Assembly (NCBI RefSeq): GCF_018812025.1
Contig: NC_063045.1
Coordinates: 54,894,457 to 54,958,456 of the forward strand
DNA from: Megalobrama amblycephala
Lineage: Eukaryota > Chordata > Actinopteri > Cypriniformes > Xenocyprididae
DNA length: 64,000 bases
Reading direction: 5' to 3'
Below, in pieces: positions 20,742 to 32,197 of this stretch. The notes under the pieces were generated by a model. That model did not search any database. It had not been told where the DNA came from and saw only the letters and a program-made list of their open reading frames with translations. How positions within the stretch are numbered: the stretch's first letter is position 1; the number at the start of each line of letters is the position of its first letter. A program made the translations under genes and the position numbers.

Positions 20742-21746
20742 TTACAATTGATTTTGTGAAAAAATATTGACCAGAGAGGATGCTTGCTGAAATATTTTCA
20801 GAGTTAAGATGTGTTTAACAGTCTTTTTAAACCAGGGATAAAATAAAGCATAGACCAGAGGATTCAGACCTGAGTTTGTGTACACAACCCATGTCAAAAC
20901 ATTTATGACTGTGGTAGAGATTGCTGATATAGAACAGATATAGTACGGAATCCAGCACAGCAGATAAGCTGTCACAATGATTCCTAATGTCAGAGCAGCT
21001 TTACTCTCAGATTTCCTCCTCACTGAAACTTCCATTACACATTTACCACCCTTCATCAGAGAGTTTATAACTTTCACTTGCTGATGTACAACATAAAAAA
21101 TCCTCAAATATAAAGTTATGATCAGGGTACAAGGAAAAATAAAAAACATGAACAGATCAATGACTCTCCAGGCAAAACTCATCATAATAAAACACTCTCC
21201 ATAACACATGTCTGTTCTGAGTGAAGTGTCAAAATATCCATTATTAACTGCAAAGGCAGTGTTATAAGCTGAGGAGCAAAACCAGCTCAGACAGATGCTT
21301 ATTGCAGTTTTAGTCATTGTTATTTTCTGTGGGTACAGTAAAGGGTGGCACACAGCCACAAAACGATCAACAGCAATTAAAACTAAATTACTGAGAGATG
21401 CTGAAAGAAGCACTGCAATAAATATTGAATAGAGTCCACAAAAAGTGTGACCAAAGTACCAACACATTTCAATCAGCTTAGTGCCTTCTATGGGCATGAC
21501 ACATCCAATAAGAAGATCAGCCAAAGCCAGAGAGAGAATGATCAGGTTGGTTGGAGTGTGGAGCTTCTTGAAGTGAGAGATGGAGATGATCACCAGCAGG
21601 TTCAGAAACACAGTCCATGCTGACAGCAATGATACGAACACATACATGATATTGTATTCATGTCTGGAACGTTTTCCCTTGATACATGATGAGTTGATGG
21701 CAGGAAAGCAGTATTGAGTCTCATGATCCTCTGTCTCATAGGCCAT
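20742..21746 (-). CDS. Trace amine-associated receptor, type A
   Basis: 334 residues, intact single exon. Seven hydrophobic segments, N-terminal CFPAINSSC, Cys103 (3.25), CWIP in TM6, NPLVY and FYPWF at the end of TM7. Position 3.32 is Ile110; Asp197 is at 5.42; Glu87 is at the outer end of TM2. The usual DRY is DRF at 127-129, which may alter basal activity; this is the only copy with that change. TM2 is one residue shorter before the MPIEG segment, as in the 31202 gene. Extracellular loop 2 has the type A signature FDTSLRTDMCYGEC. Role inferred: olfactory amine receptor. Confidence 0.95.
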   Translation of the reverse strand: MAYETEDHETQYCFPAINSSCIKGKRSRHEYNIMYVFVSLLSAWTVFLNLLVIISISHFKKLHTPTNLIILSLALADLLIGCVMPIEGTKLIEMCWYFGHTFCGLYSIFIAVLLSASLSNLVLIAVDRFVAVCHPLLYPQKITMTKTAISICLSWFCSSAYNTAFAVNNGYFDTSLRTDMCYGECFIMMSFAWRVIDLFMFFIFPCTLIITLYLRIFYVVHQQVKVINSLMKGGKCVMEVSVRRKSESKAALTLGIIVTAYLLCWIPYYICSISAISTTVINVLTWVVYTNSGLNPLVYALFYPWFKKTVKHILTLKIFQQASSLVNIFSQNQL

Positions 21747-21860
21747 GGGTGAGTCTCCTCCTGTTAGGAGTTTGTTCTATTTTCCTTACTGTCCTTTCAT
21801 TTATACAGTGTCTGACTCAGACTGGCCCACCCATCTACTGCCCACTCTGATGCTTCATAA
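21747..21860 (-). promoter_or_regulatory. TAAR core promoter, TATA at 21800-21805
   Basis: TATAAATGAAAGG lies 54-59 bp before the ATG. The dyad reads GTCTGAGTCAGAC here, a more symmetrical version than in the other copies, followed by the shared stretch ending near tctactgccc. Confidence 0.7.
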
Positions 21861-22065
21861 TCATTTGTTTTATATGTATGATTCACATAAAAATGAAACA
21901 AATACACAATAATTAAAAGATTGATATAAAATGCATTAAAACAGTTAAGAATCGGTTCATAAAAATAGAAATAGCAATAAAAGTAGAGAATTTTAAAACT
22001 TTAGAATAAAAAAAGAGGATACATAAGTAAAATATAGTGCAGTCAGTTTGGACATAGCACAGTGC
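21861..22065. other. AT-rich spacer / LINE tail region
   Basis: Ends in what appears to be the 3' end of the minus-strand LINE fragment. No further feature seen. Confidence 0.35.
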
Positions 22066-22351
22066 TCATTCAGTAAATGCACAGCTAAACTGATGTTTTT
22101 TGAGTCTGGATTTGAATGTGGCTACTGTTGGAGCTGATCTCTTCTGGAAGAGATATGGTTCATATTTTCTGGCTCTGCTCAGAATCCTGGCAGCAGCATA
22201 CTGTATGAGTTGCAGCTGTCTTATGGTATTTTTGGGAAGACCAGTGAGGAGTCCATTACAATAATCCACCCTGCTTGTGATGAAAGCATGAACAAGTTTC
22301 TCTAATTCTTGACTGGAAACAAAGCATCTAATTCTTGCAATATTTTTAGAT

Positions 22352-22900
22352 CAGGAGTGCCCAATCCTGTTCTACCAGAAAGACTCGGGAAGCAAAGAAA
22401 CGTTTGAATATGATTTATTCAACAGTATGAATATAAATATCAATGATAAATGATAAAGTTCTTTGGCGTAGGCCCCGTCCATAGTACAATCCAGAGGGTA
22501 GCAGTCGTTTGCAGATCCTGCCTTAAGATTAAGGCAGGGGCGGAGCCTACCCCCGTTGTATGGACGGGGACTGACCTGGTGGTGGTGGGGAGGATGGGGG
22601 TGAACGCCGGCGATGGTATCTGCGAACACAATAGTGGGTGGGAACAGAACTTATATACTCAGGTGACGTGTAATGATTGGTTAGATAATGAGCAATGACG
22701 TGCATTAGAGTCTTCCGGGTAGAACTTCCGCTAAACGCTCCCATTTCCTGGAGATCTACCTACCTGCAAAGTTTAGGTCCAGCCTTGCTCAACGCACCTG
22801 TCTGTAATTATCAAGTGCTCCTAAAGATCTTAATTAACTGATTCAGGTGTGTTTTATCAGGGTTGGAACTAAACTTTGCAGGTAGGTAGATCTCCCCCTG
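22352..22900. mobile_element. hAT-type MITE, 8-bp TSD TTTTAGAT, split by an LTR
   Basis: The 8-bp duplication ttttagat (22344-22351, 22901-22908) interrupts LINE sequence. Ends are CAGGAGTGCCC and CCCCCTG. The inner part is a fold-back: ggagatctacctacctgcaaa near 22750 and tttgcaggtaggtagatctcc near 22876. Fish genomes carry many such MITEs. The left arm is interrupted by an LTR-like insertion. Confidence 0.82.
22373..22743 (-). mobile_element. Solo-LTR-like element inside the MITE
   Basis: Same family as 5549-5925. On the minus strand a TATATAAG box (about 22650-22657) precedes the body and an AATAAA poly-A signal (about 22414) follows, as in an LTR. Flanking sequence (cctgttc on the left, ttcctggag on the right) rebuilds the MITE arm. 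The exact target duplication is uncertain. The superfamily was not identified. Confidence 0.6.
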
Positions 22901-23212
22901 TTTTAGATAATTTTTTAGATGCTGATTTTGTTATTGCTTTTACATGACTACTGAAACTAAGGTCTGACTCCAAAATCACACCAAGATTGTTTGTTGTTGT
23001 TTGACCCCTAGGGTCAAGGTATGCGTTCACCTTGAGAACTTCATCTTTGTTTCCAAATGCAATGACTTTACTTTTGGCAGTAAGGGTAAGCTTAGAGAAT
23101 GCACAGCTGCATATGCCATATAACATTGAGAAGCGTTCTCTTTCCCAGGGGGATATGGATGTAACGGAGGCCACATCCTACCCAAAGGGGATGTACCTAT
23201 GTGGAAATGTGG

Positions 23213-24436
23213 TACACTATATTGCCAAAAGTATTGGGACACCCCTTCAAAATTGAATTCAGGTGTTCCAATCACTTCCATGGCCATAGGTGTATAAAAT
23301 CAAGCACCTAGGCATGCAGACTGCTTCTATAAACATTTGTGAAAGAATGGATCACTCTCAGTAGGTCAGTGAATTCAAGCGTGGTACCGTGATAGGTTGC
23401 CACCTGTGCAATAAGTCCATTCGTGAAATTTCCTCACTACTAAATATTCCACGTGGTATCATAAAGTGGAAGCAATTGGGAGCAACAGCAACTCAGCCAC
23501 AACATGGTAGGTCATGTAAAAATCACAGAGTGGGGTCAGCGCTGCATGCTGAGGTGCACAGTGTGCAGAAGTCGCCAACCTTCTGCAGAGTCAAAAGCTA
23601 CAGACCTCCAAACTTCGTGTGGCCTTCAGCTTAGCTCAAGAACAGTGTGTAGAGAGCTTCATGGAATGGGTTTCCATGGCCGAACAGCTGCATCCAAGCC
23701 TTACATCACCAAGTGCAATGCAAAGCATCAGATGCAGTGGTGTAAAGCATGCCACCACTGGACTCTAGAGAAGTGGAGACGTGTTCTCTGGAGTGACGAA
23801 TCACGCTTCTCTGTCTGGCAATCTGATGGATGAGTCTGGGTTTGGCGGTTGCCAGGAGAACGGTACTTGCCTGACAGCATTGTGCCAAGTGTAAAGTTTG
23901 GTGGAGGGGGGATTATGGTGCGGGGTTGTTTTTCAGGGGTTGGGCTTGGCCCCTTAGTTCCAGTGAAAGGAATATTTATGCTTCAGCATACCAAGACATT
24001 TTGGACAATTTCATGCTCCCAACTTTGTGGGAACATTTTGGGGATAGCCCCTTCCTGTTCCAACATGACTGCACACCAGTGCACAAAGCAAGGTCCATAA
24101 AGACATGGATGAGTGAGTTTGGTGTGGAAGAACTTGACTGGCCTGCACAGAGTCCTGACCTCAACCCAATAGAACAGCGTTTGGATGAATTAGACCGGAG
24201 ACTGCGAGCCAGGCCTTCTGGCGAATATCACTGCCTGACCTCACAAATGCACTTCTATAGAAGAATAGTCAAAAATTCCCATAAACACACTCCTAAACCT
24301 TGTGGAAAGCCTTCCCAAAAAAGTTGAGGGTGTTATAGCTGCAAAGGGTGGGCCTACTCCATATTAAACCTTATGGATTAAGAATGGGATGTCATTAAAG
24401 CTCATGTGTACATAAAGGCAGGCGTCCCAAAACTTT
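23213..24436 (+). mobile_element. Tc1-like DNA transposon, right end truncated
   Basis: After TA (23213-23214) the left inverted repeat begins CACTATATTGCCAAAAGT. The right side shows the inner part of the matching repeat (ggcgtcccaaaacttt, to 24436) but lacks its last ~13 bp and the TA. Holds a broken transposase gene. Confidence 0.88.
23348..24327 (+). pseudogene. Tc1-like DDE transposase, broken
   Basis: Pieces of a Tc1-type transposase in shifting frames: an N-terminal HTH region (ISSLLNIPRG), WSDESRFSVWQSDG with the first catalytic Asp, [13 protein letters not shown] with the second Asp, and DWPAQSPDLNPIE with the final Glu (DD34E spacing style). In-frame TGA after QSDG and several frameshifts make it inactive. 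In live elements the protein cuts and pastes the transposon at TA sites. Confidence 0.88.
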
Positions 24437-25193
24437 ATAATGTTTTATTAACAAAATGTGTGAGGTGCAGGTGCAGAAAAAGGTGCAGGTGCTATACAGG
24501 AAAAAAAAAAGCTTCTGTGGTGGGCTCCAAAGAGGGGTCTACCTATCCCACAGTGACCAGTGACAGAGCTAGCACTGTCGCGTGGAAGACACTGGGTTCG
24601 GTTATAGGAAAACAAACAGTGGAAAACATTGTATGGGGAACCACTACATACATAACCTCAGCCACATTACAAGGGCTAACCTGAAAAGTGGCAACTTCAC
24701 AAGTAATGGGCCTGGCAATGAGTTCCTCCACCAAACTCATCTACCGGAAGGTGGTAAAATGATGGAGAGAGGTGGCCTAAGGTTCACCATTCCAGGGAAA
24801 CTGACCTAGACCCAAGAACGCACGTTATCACCTCAGAGAGGGGAAAGACAGGGAAGCTAACCCTTTAAAGTCCAAATGGTGGCTATTAGTACCCGGGTGA
24901 AGGTGAATGGCGAGATGAAGTGATGCTGGAGACATCCACATATGTACTAGGCATTTAGTTTTTCTATGTAAATAAATACTCGTCATATGGTGTTACGAGC
25001 AGGTGAATTACTGAATGAGTACATATTTCTGTGATACAACAGCTGGTAAACTTAAGCATGGTTTGAGTGGCTGTATACGATACAAAGAAGTACAAATTAA
25101 TTTCTTTGTAGATTATATAACAGCAACTTGGAAAAAAGACAAAACAGTAAAGGTAAGAAGCGATATTTGAGAAAAAAAGCATATAAATAGCAG
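24437..25193. other. Unrecognised sequence
   Basis: No family signature seen. The 60-90 codon frames here look like chance. It is moderately GC-rich for this region at 24480-24900, so an old unrecognised repeat is possible. Confidence 0.4.
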
Positions 25194-25198
25194 CAGAC

Positions 25199-25659
25199 TG
25201 TTATGACAGAGACACCGGAGGCAGAGATGGAAGCAATGTAACAGTTTATTGTAATGATCAGCAGTGAGACAGGTGAGTAGATAGATGAAGGTGAAGATCT
25301 TGAAGGTGAATGAGAGGGAATACTGTCCTTTTCTTTATGATGCAGATGGAACTGGAGGGAGACGCTGGAGCTGGCAGACGAACACACTCACACACAGGCA
25401 GGTAAGCACACGAGGAGATCCGAAGACGATGGAGACGAAGGAGACAATGGAGACAGGTAAGTATCACTTTGGAGTCCTTGAAGGTAAGCGTACAACTGGT
25501 TGTAACACAAACGAGACCGGACGATGAGTGTGTGTGAGTGTGTGGTATTTAACTGTGTGCTGATGACTGCGGTGATGATGTGCAGGTGGCGGTGATTAGT
25601 AGACTGGTGATTGAGTGCGTGGATACGGGAGTGAGGTGGAACCTGACGTGTCTGTGACA
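25199..25659 (-). repeat. 3' LTR of the 25199-30324 element
   Basis: 461 bp; on its own strand starts TGTCACAGACACG and ends CTGTCATAACA. One difference from the partner LTR. Confidence 0.95.
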
Positions 25660-28600
25660 GTACCCCCCCTCCCACGGCCCGCTCCAGAGGGCCGTGGACC
25701 CCGACGTCGTGGTGGTCGTCCTCGAGGTCGTGGGGCAGGTCTGTCTGGGTGGTTGGTGTGGAAGGTCTGTAACAGAGCTGGATCAAGGATATCATTCTTG
25801 GGAACCCATGAGCGTTCTTCAGGACCGTAGCCCTCCCAGTCCACCAGATACTCTAAAAGACCACCACGGCGCCGGGAGTCCAGAATCTCATGTACAACGT
25901 AGGCTGTTCCATCATCCAGAATGAGTGGAAGGGGGGGCTCGACGGCTGCCACGTCAGGTTCTGTGGGAGGAAGAACAGAAGGGTGGTGAGGCTTTAATAG
26001 TGAAACATGGAAAGTTGGGTGAATTCTCTTATATTGTGCTGGGAGTTGTAACCGGTAAGTGACAGGGTTGATCTGTTGGAGGATGGTGAACGGGCCAATG
26101 AAGCGGGGACTCAGCTTCTTGCAGGGCAGGCGCATCTTGATGTCTCTGGTGGACAGCCAGACCTTCTGCCCCGGTTGGTAGTTTGGAGCGTGGGAGCGCC
26201 GAAGGTCGGCTGTCGTCTTGCGCCTGCGCAGGGCTCTCTGCAGCTGGTGGTGAGCTGAGTCCCATACCCTCTCGCTCTCCCGGAACCAGTAGTCGACAGC
26301 AGGAACGTTGGAGGGTTCCCCGTCCCAGGGGAACAGTGGGGGCTGGAAGCCGAGCACGCATTGGAAAGGTGTTAATCCTGTTGTGGCTTGGCGGAGGGAG
26401 TTCTTGGCGTACTCGGCCCAGCCCAGGTACTGGTTCCAGGAGTCCTGGTGGCCGTGACAGAAGGTACGCAGGAAGTGGCCATTCTCCTGGATCTTCCGTT
26501 CCATCTGCCCGTTCGACTGAGGATGGTATCCAGACGACAGACTGACGGTCACACCCAGGAGTGAGAAGAAAGCCTTCCATACCCGTGAGACGAATTGTGG
26601 TCCTCTGTCTGAGACTATGTCTTCGGGGATTCCGTAGTGACGGAAGACATGGTTGAACATTAATTCTGCTGTGGCCATAGCTGTTGGTAGACCCTCCAGG
26701 GGAATTAGACGGAAGGCTTTAGAGAAGCGGTCTACGACGACCAGAATGCAGGTGTTACCATCAGACTCGGGGAGATCTGTGACAAAATCTACTCCCAGGT
26801 GTGACCAGGGTCTCTCAGGAATGGGCAGAGGATGGAGCTTGTCGGTGGGAAGATGGCGTGGGCTCTTGGAGATGGCGCACTCCCTGCAGCCCTGCACGTA
26901 CCTCCTGACATCGTTGGCCATGTTTGGCCACCAGAAGCGCTGTTTGAGCAGCGAGAGGGTTTCATTGACCCCTGGGTGACCAGTGCCAAGTGAAGTGTGA
27001 ACAGAGTGCAGAAGTGGAGTGCGTCGTGTCCTGGTGATGTAGCGCAAGCCCTGGGGACAACCCGGCGGAGTGCGTGGGGAGGCATTGGAGGAGGGTAAGG
27101 TCTCTTCTAACCATTCGATGGGGCTGACGAAAATGGATTCAGGTAGGATGGTTTCGGGTTCTTCATTCTTTTCCTCCGGGGCGTGGAGACGAGAGAGAGC
27201 ATCGGCTTTCACGTTTTTAGAGCCAGGTCGGTATGAGATGGTGAAATGGAATCTTGAGAAGAATAACGCCCATCGGGCTTGGCGAGGGCTGAGTCGTTTG
27301 GCGGCTTTCAGATATTCGAGGTTCTTGTGGTCGGTGAGTACTTGGAAAGGGTGATTGGCCCCCTCCAACCAATGCCTCCATTCCTCAAGGGCGAGTTTTA
27401 CAGCCAAGAGTTCACGGTCCCCGATGTCATAGTTCACCTCCGCCGGGTTGAGCTTGCAGGAGAAGAAGGCGCATGGATGGAGCCTACTTGGATTCCCCTG
27501 CTGCTGTGATAGGACCGCTCCCACTCCTGTGGTGGAGGCATCCACCTCCATGACGAATGGTAGGTCCGGGTTGGGGTGGACGAGGAGGGGAGCGGTGGTG
27601 AAGGCCTTCTTGAGCGTCTCAAAAGCTTCGGTGGCAGGTTGGGACCAGGACAGAGACTTGGGCTGCTTACGGAGGAGGTTGGTGAGTGGACTGACGATGG
27701 TACTGTAGTTCTTTATGAATCGACGGTAGAAATTGGAGAAACCAAGGAATCGTTGGAGTTCTTTTATGGTGCTTGGAGCTGGCCAGTTCTGGATGGCAGA
27801 TACCTTCCCCTCGTCCATCCGGATGCCACTGTGATCAATCACATATCCCAGGAAGTGGACAGAGGGCTGGTGGAATGAGCATTTCTCTGCTTTCAGGAAC
27901 AGATGGTATTGCCGTAAGCGTTGGAGGACCTCCGCAACGTGGTGGCGATGTTCGGCCAAGCTCCGGGAGTAAATCAGGATGTCATCGATATAGACCAACA
28001 CGAACTTGTGGAGGAACTCCCGGAGCACCTCATGGATGAAATCCTGGAATACGGAGGTTGTACGCGCTGCGGAGGTCCAACTTTGTGAACACAGTGGCAC
28101 AGCGGAGATGTTCCAGGGCCGCTGGGACGAGGGGAAGTGGGTACCGGAATTTGACGGTGATTTTGTTCAGTGACCGGTAATCGATGCAGGGCCGCAAGCC
28201 TCCGTCCTTCTTGGCCACGAAGAAGAAGCTTGAAGCAGCAGGGGAAGTAGACGGGCGGATGTATCCTTGGTTAAGGGCCTCTTTGATGTATTCCTCCATG
28301 GCCTTCTCCTCCGGCACTGATAGGGGGTAGATGCGTCCCCTAGGCACTGGCTCACCCGGTAACAGATCAATTGCACAGTCCCATGGCCGGTGTGGAGGAA
28401 GCTTGGAGGCGCGTTAAGGGCAGAAGACGTCGATGAAGGGGGCGTAATCGGGAGGTATGTCGATGGAGCGTTTTTCCACAGGGCTCTCGATGGAGGTAGC
28501 ATTGATGGAGAGGTTCTTGGATGGAGGAGATCTTGGAACAGGAAGGTCTGGAAAACAGCTGGAGAAACAGTGGTCGCCCCACTTCAGGACTTCGCCTGTG

Positions 28601-29832
28601 CGCCAGGAGATGGTGGGATGATGGAGTTCCAGCCACGGGCGCCCTAGAACCACGTCAGCGGTGGACTCCTCCAGAACCAGCAGATGGATGAGTTCTTGAT
28701 GGAAGATACCCACTTGTAATTGAAGGGGTCCAGCGACACGGCGAACCGTCTTACAGCTCAGGGGTTTGCCCGTGATGGAGTTGATTTGATAGTGAGTCGG
28801 AGACGGCGAGGTCTTGATCCCGAGGTGTCGACAGAGGGCGCCGGAGATGAAGTTTCCTGCTGACCCTGAATCGAGGAGTACCACCACTGGAATGGAAACA
28901 TCAGCAGCAGTAAGGTTTACAATGGTAGTGAGTGGTTTCATGTTCTGGATAGAGGGAATGATAGCACTCACCACGGGTCGAGGAGGACGGGTTGGGCATG
29001 CAGAGATGACATGCCCAGGTAATCCACAATACAAGCACAGATTCACGGTCAGCCTTCTTTGTCTTTCTATGGGTGACAAACGGGAGTTATCCACTTGCAT
29101 AGGTTCGGTGGCTGGTTCTGGAGAGCTGACGGGTTCGGACCGACGGAGGAGAGTGCTGGCTAGTGGCTGGCCCTGGTGCTCACGGAGACACGACTGCATA
29201 CGAGAACCCACTCGGATGGCGAGCTGGATGAAACGTTCGAGTCCTATGGAGTCCTCGTATGCAGCGAGATGCAGCCGCACGTTGGGCTCCAGACCTTGTC
29301 GGAAGGTGGTGATGAGGGCTTGTTCGTTCTATCCGCTGGTTGCGGCGAGCGTTCGGAACTGCAGGGCATAATCGTTAACAGTATTGTTACCTTGTTTTAA
29401 ATTATACAATTTCTCACCAGTGGTAGAATCAGTCAGGGGTTTTCCGAAAACTTCTCTGAAGTGAGAAACGAAAGCAGCATAGGATCTGATAACTGGTCCT
29501 TTCTGAGTCCAGAGAGAATCCGCCCATTGGAGGGCCTTACCCTGCAGTTGAGAAATCACGAACGCTATTTTCGCCGTGTCGGTGGGATAGAAGTGCGGCT
29601 GCATCTCCAGGACCAACTCACACTGAAGGAGGAATCCGCTGCAGTCCTCCGCCGATCCTGAGAAGGGCGCCGGTTTGGCCATGGGACTGGCGGTGCACAT
29701 AGGAGAAGCAGCGGTGATGGTGGATGCGGAAGCAGCCGCGGTGGTGGATACAGGTGACGGTGACGGTGGTTGTGGAGTGAGTGCTCGTCGCAGTGCGTCC
29801 ACGAGCTCTTGAAACGGGTCGTGATGGCTCAT
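25596..29832 (-). pseudogene. gag-pol of the chromovirus-type element, inactivated
   Basis: Read from 29832 downward: gag, with a CCHC knuckle (CLYCGLPGHVISACP near 29040); protease (LLDSGSAGNF near 28870); RT with VYIDD near 27990; RNase H; integrase with an HHCC region and D,D,E motifs ([17 protein letters not shown], then QSNGQMER); and a chromodomain-like end ([15 protein letters not shown] near 25820). In-frame stops occur at about 29329 in gag and about 28412 before RT. A deletion near 28055 removes roughly 100 bp of the RT palm and shifts the frame. The 834-codon piece (28100-25596) is otherwise open. Gag and pol lie in one frame, unlike the element at 45833. Confidence 0.93.
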
Positions 29833-29863
29833 GCTGATCGATAGTTGTTAAGGTCCGGTCTTC

Positions 29864-30324
29864 TGTTATGACAGAGACACCGGAGGCAGAGATGGAAGCA
29901 ATGTAACAGTTTATTGTAATGATCAGCAGTGAGACAGGTGAGTAGATAGATGAAGGTGAATATCTTGAAGGTGAATGAGAGGGAATACTGTCCTTTTCTT
30001 TATGATGCAGATGGAACTGGAGGGAGACGCTGGAGCTGGCAGACGAACACACTCACACACAGGCAGGTAAGCACACGAGGAGATCCGAAGACGATGGAGA
30101 CGAAGGAGACAATGGAGACAGGTAAGTATCACTTTGGAGTCCTTGAAGGTAAGCGTACAACTGGTTGTAACACAAACGAGACCGGACGATGAGTGTGTGT
30201 GAGTGTGTGGTATTTAACTGTGTGCTGATGACTGCGGTGATGATGTGCAGGTGGCGGTGATTAGTAGACTGGTGATTGAGTGCGTGGATACGGGAGTGAG
30301 GTGGAACCTGACGTGTCTGTGACA
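29864..30324 (-). repeat. 5' LTR of the 25199-30324 element
   Basis: 461 bp. On the minus strand TTAAATA (30217-30211) stands 30 bp before GTCCGGTCT (30187-30179). The latter is complementary to AGACCGGAC just past the LTR end (29861-29853), which fits self-primed reverse transcription. Confidence 0.95.
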
Positions 30325-30329
30325 CAGAC

Positions 30330-30600
30330 GAGTATTGGTAGTAACTAAACACAGTGGTAACGCAATTTCCGATTCTTGTAAAATTGGCCTTAGTGAATCA
30401 TTCATTACAGTTGCGGAAAAAAAACTAAAACATGGTTTGTGATTTAATACTTATTTAATAATTCACTACAGCAATAAATCAAAACCAATAAACTAATGCA
30501 AAAGTCATATGAATTTTTATATAAAATGACAAAAAGGTAAAAGTGTGTAAACTGGTAAAGCCAACTGGATAATTTATCAAAAAAAAAAAAAAAAAAATTA
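30330..30600. other. AT-rich spacer with poly-A run
   Basis: AT-rich; a run of 17 or more A residues around 30580-30597. No gene seen. Confidence 0.5.
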
Positions 30601-31201
30601 CATTAATGTTAGCTTTGTTTGGCTCATTAAAACATTAGAGGTGATGGTTAGTAGTTCAAGTATGCCATTAATTTATTTACATCACTTTATATGAAACAAC
30701 ATATAGCAAACATTACATCAACTTACTTGATAAGTTACATTAAGATACATTGTTACATTAAGATAACCCCCATTACATTTCCTATTTTTATTGTTAGGCT
30801 CCACTGTTAATTTTAATGGTGTAACTCCAAACTTTGAATTCATTTTGGGTGAATTTGACGTTAAAATCAGATGTTTTAACCCTTGAGGCAGGTTATAAGC
30901 CATTTTAATCATTCAACTTTGTGATGAACCACCATATTATGCTTGACCTGTATACATAGTTATATATGACTATATGACATGAAAGTGAAGCATGAAGTAC
31001 ATAACATACATTTATCATGTATTTCAGTAGAGTAAAAAACTCGCATTGCATCAGTGTGAGAATTATACAGCAATCATACATACTTTTAAGATACATGAAG
31101 TGTAAATTACAAAGATAAACAGATGATCTACCTTTATGACTTAATAACAGTAATGCAGTTTATGTGAAATTGCTCTCATAGTTTTACATATTTAATTATA
31201 A
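30601..31201 (-). other. TAAR 3' flank, paralogous to 41510-42095
   Basis: Shares gtgatg(g)ttagta, gaaacaacatatagcaaacattacatcaactt and the segment at 30870 with the flank of the 42096 gene and with 20346-20741. Possible 3' UTR near the gene. Confidence 0.65.
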
Positions 31202-32197
31202 TTAATGTTCTGTAAAGATATTGACCAGAGAGGATGCTGGCTGAAATATTTTCAGAGTTAAGATGTTTTTGACTGTCTTTTTAAACCAGGGATAAAATAA
31301 AGCATAGATAAGAGGATTCAGACCTGAGTTTGTGTACACAACCCATGTCAAAACATTTATGGTTGTGGAAGAGGTTACTGATATAGAACAGATATAGTAT
31401 GGAATCCAGCACAGCAGATAAACTGTTACAATGATTCCTAATGTCAGAGCAGCTTTACTCTCAGATTTCCTCCTCACTGAACCTTCCATTACACATTTTC
31501 CATTCATCAGAGAGTTTATAACTTTCACTTGCTGATGTACTACATGAAAAATCCTCAAATATGAAGTTATGATTAGGAAACACGGAAAAATAAAAGACAT
31601 TAATAGATCAGTGACTCTCCAGGCAAAACTCATAATAACAGAACACTCTCCATAACACATGTCTGTTCTGAGTGAAGTGTCAAAATATCCGTTATTAATT
31701 ACAGAGGCAGTGTTACAGACTGAGGAGCAAACCCAGCTCAGACAGATGCTTATTGCAGTTTTAGTTGTGGTTATTTTCTGTGGGTACAGTAAAGGGTGAC
31801 ACACAGCCACGTAACGATCAATAGCTATTAAAACCAAATTACCGAGAGATGTAGAAAGAAGCACTGCAATAAATAATAAATAGAGTCCACAGAAGGTGTC
31901 TCCGAAGTACCAACATGTCTCAATCAGCCTGGTGCCTTCTATGGGCATAGCAAGTCCCATAAGCAGGTCGGAAACTGCCAGAGAGAGAATAATCTGGTTT
32001 GTTGGAGTGTGAAGCTTCTTGAAGTGAGAGATGGAGATGATCACCAGCAGGTTCAGAAACACAGTCCATACTGACAGCAATGATACAAATACATACATAA
32101 TATTGTATTCATGTCTGGAGCGTTTTCCCTTGATACATGATGAGTTGATGGCAGGAAAGCAGTATTGAGTCTCATGATCCTCTGTCTCATAGGCCAT
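31202..32197 (-). CDS. Trace amine-associated receptor, type A
   Basis: 331 residues, intact, three residues shorter at the C terminus than its relatives (ends IFTEH). TAAR landmarks: CFPAINSSC, Cys103 (3.25), DRY 127-129, CWIP, NPLIY and FYPWF. Position 3.32 is Ile110, Asp197 is at 5.42 and Glu87 at the TM2 outer end. Extracellular loop 2 carries the type A FDTSLRTDMCYGEC signature. TM2 shows QIILSLAVSDLL, with Gln where others have Leu. A Cys replaces Tyr at the start of the TM4-loop segment (VCNTAS). Olfactory amine-receptor role inferred from family. Confidence 0.95.
   Translation of the reverse strand: MAYETEDHETQYCFPAINSSCIKGKRSRHEYNIMYVFVSLLSVWTVFLNLLVIISISHFKKLHTPTNQIILSLAVSDLLMGLAMPIEGTRLIETCWYFGDTFCGLYLLFIAVLLSTSLGNLVLIAIDRYVAVCHPLLYPQKITTTKTAISICLSWVCSSVCNTASVINNGYFDTSLRTDMCYGECSVIMSFAWRVTDLLMSFIFPCFLIITSYLRIFHVVHQQVKVINSLMNGKCVMEGSVRRKSESKAALTLGIIVTVYLLCWIPYYICSISVTSSTTINVLTWVVYTNSGLNPLIYALFYPWFKKTVKNILTLKIFQPASSLVNIFTEH

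Larger units (their letters stand above)
22066..23110 (-). pseudogene. L2/CR1-type RT C-terminal fragment, split by insertions
   Basis: Minus-strand pieces at 22909-23110 (NLGVILESDLSFSSHV) and 22066-22343 (DYCNGLLTGLPK, then a C-terminal tail) are consecutive parts of a LINE ORF2 C terminus. The gap is a MITE (22352-22900) that itself contains an LTR. The part after LSRARKYE is further deleted. A 5'-truncated dead copy, distinct in sequence from the L2 at 11975-16920. Confidence 0.78.
25199..30324 (-). mobile_element. Chromovirus-type Ty3/gypsy retrotransposon, young but defective
   Basis: Two 461-bp LTRs and a 5-bp duplication CAGAC (25194-25198, 30325-30329) define it. Minus-strand order is gag, protease, RT/RNase H, integrase, chromodomain-like C terminus. 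The LTRs differ at only one site that I can find (g at 25294 versus t at the matching place), so insertion was recent. Yet the body has two in-frame stops and a deletion in RT. Confidence 0.95.
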
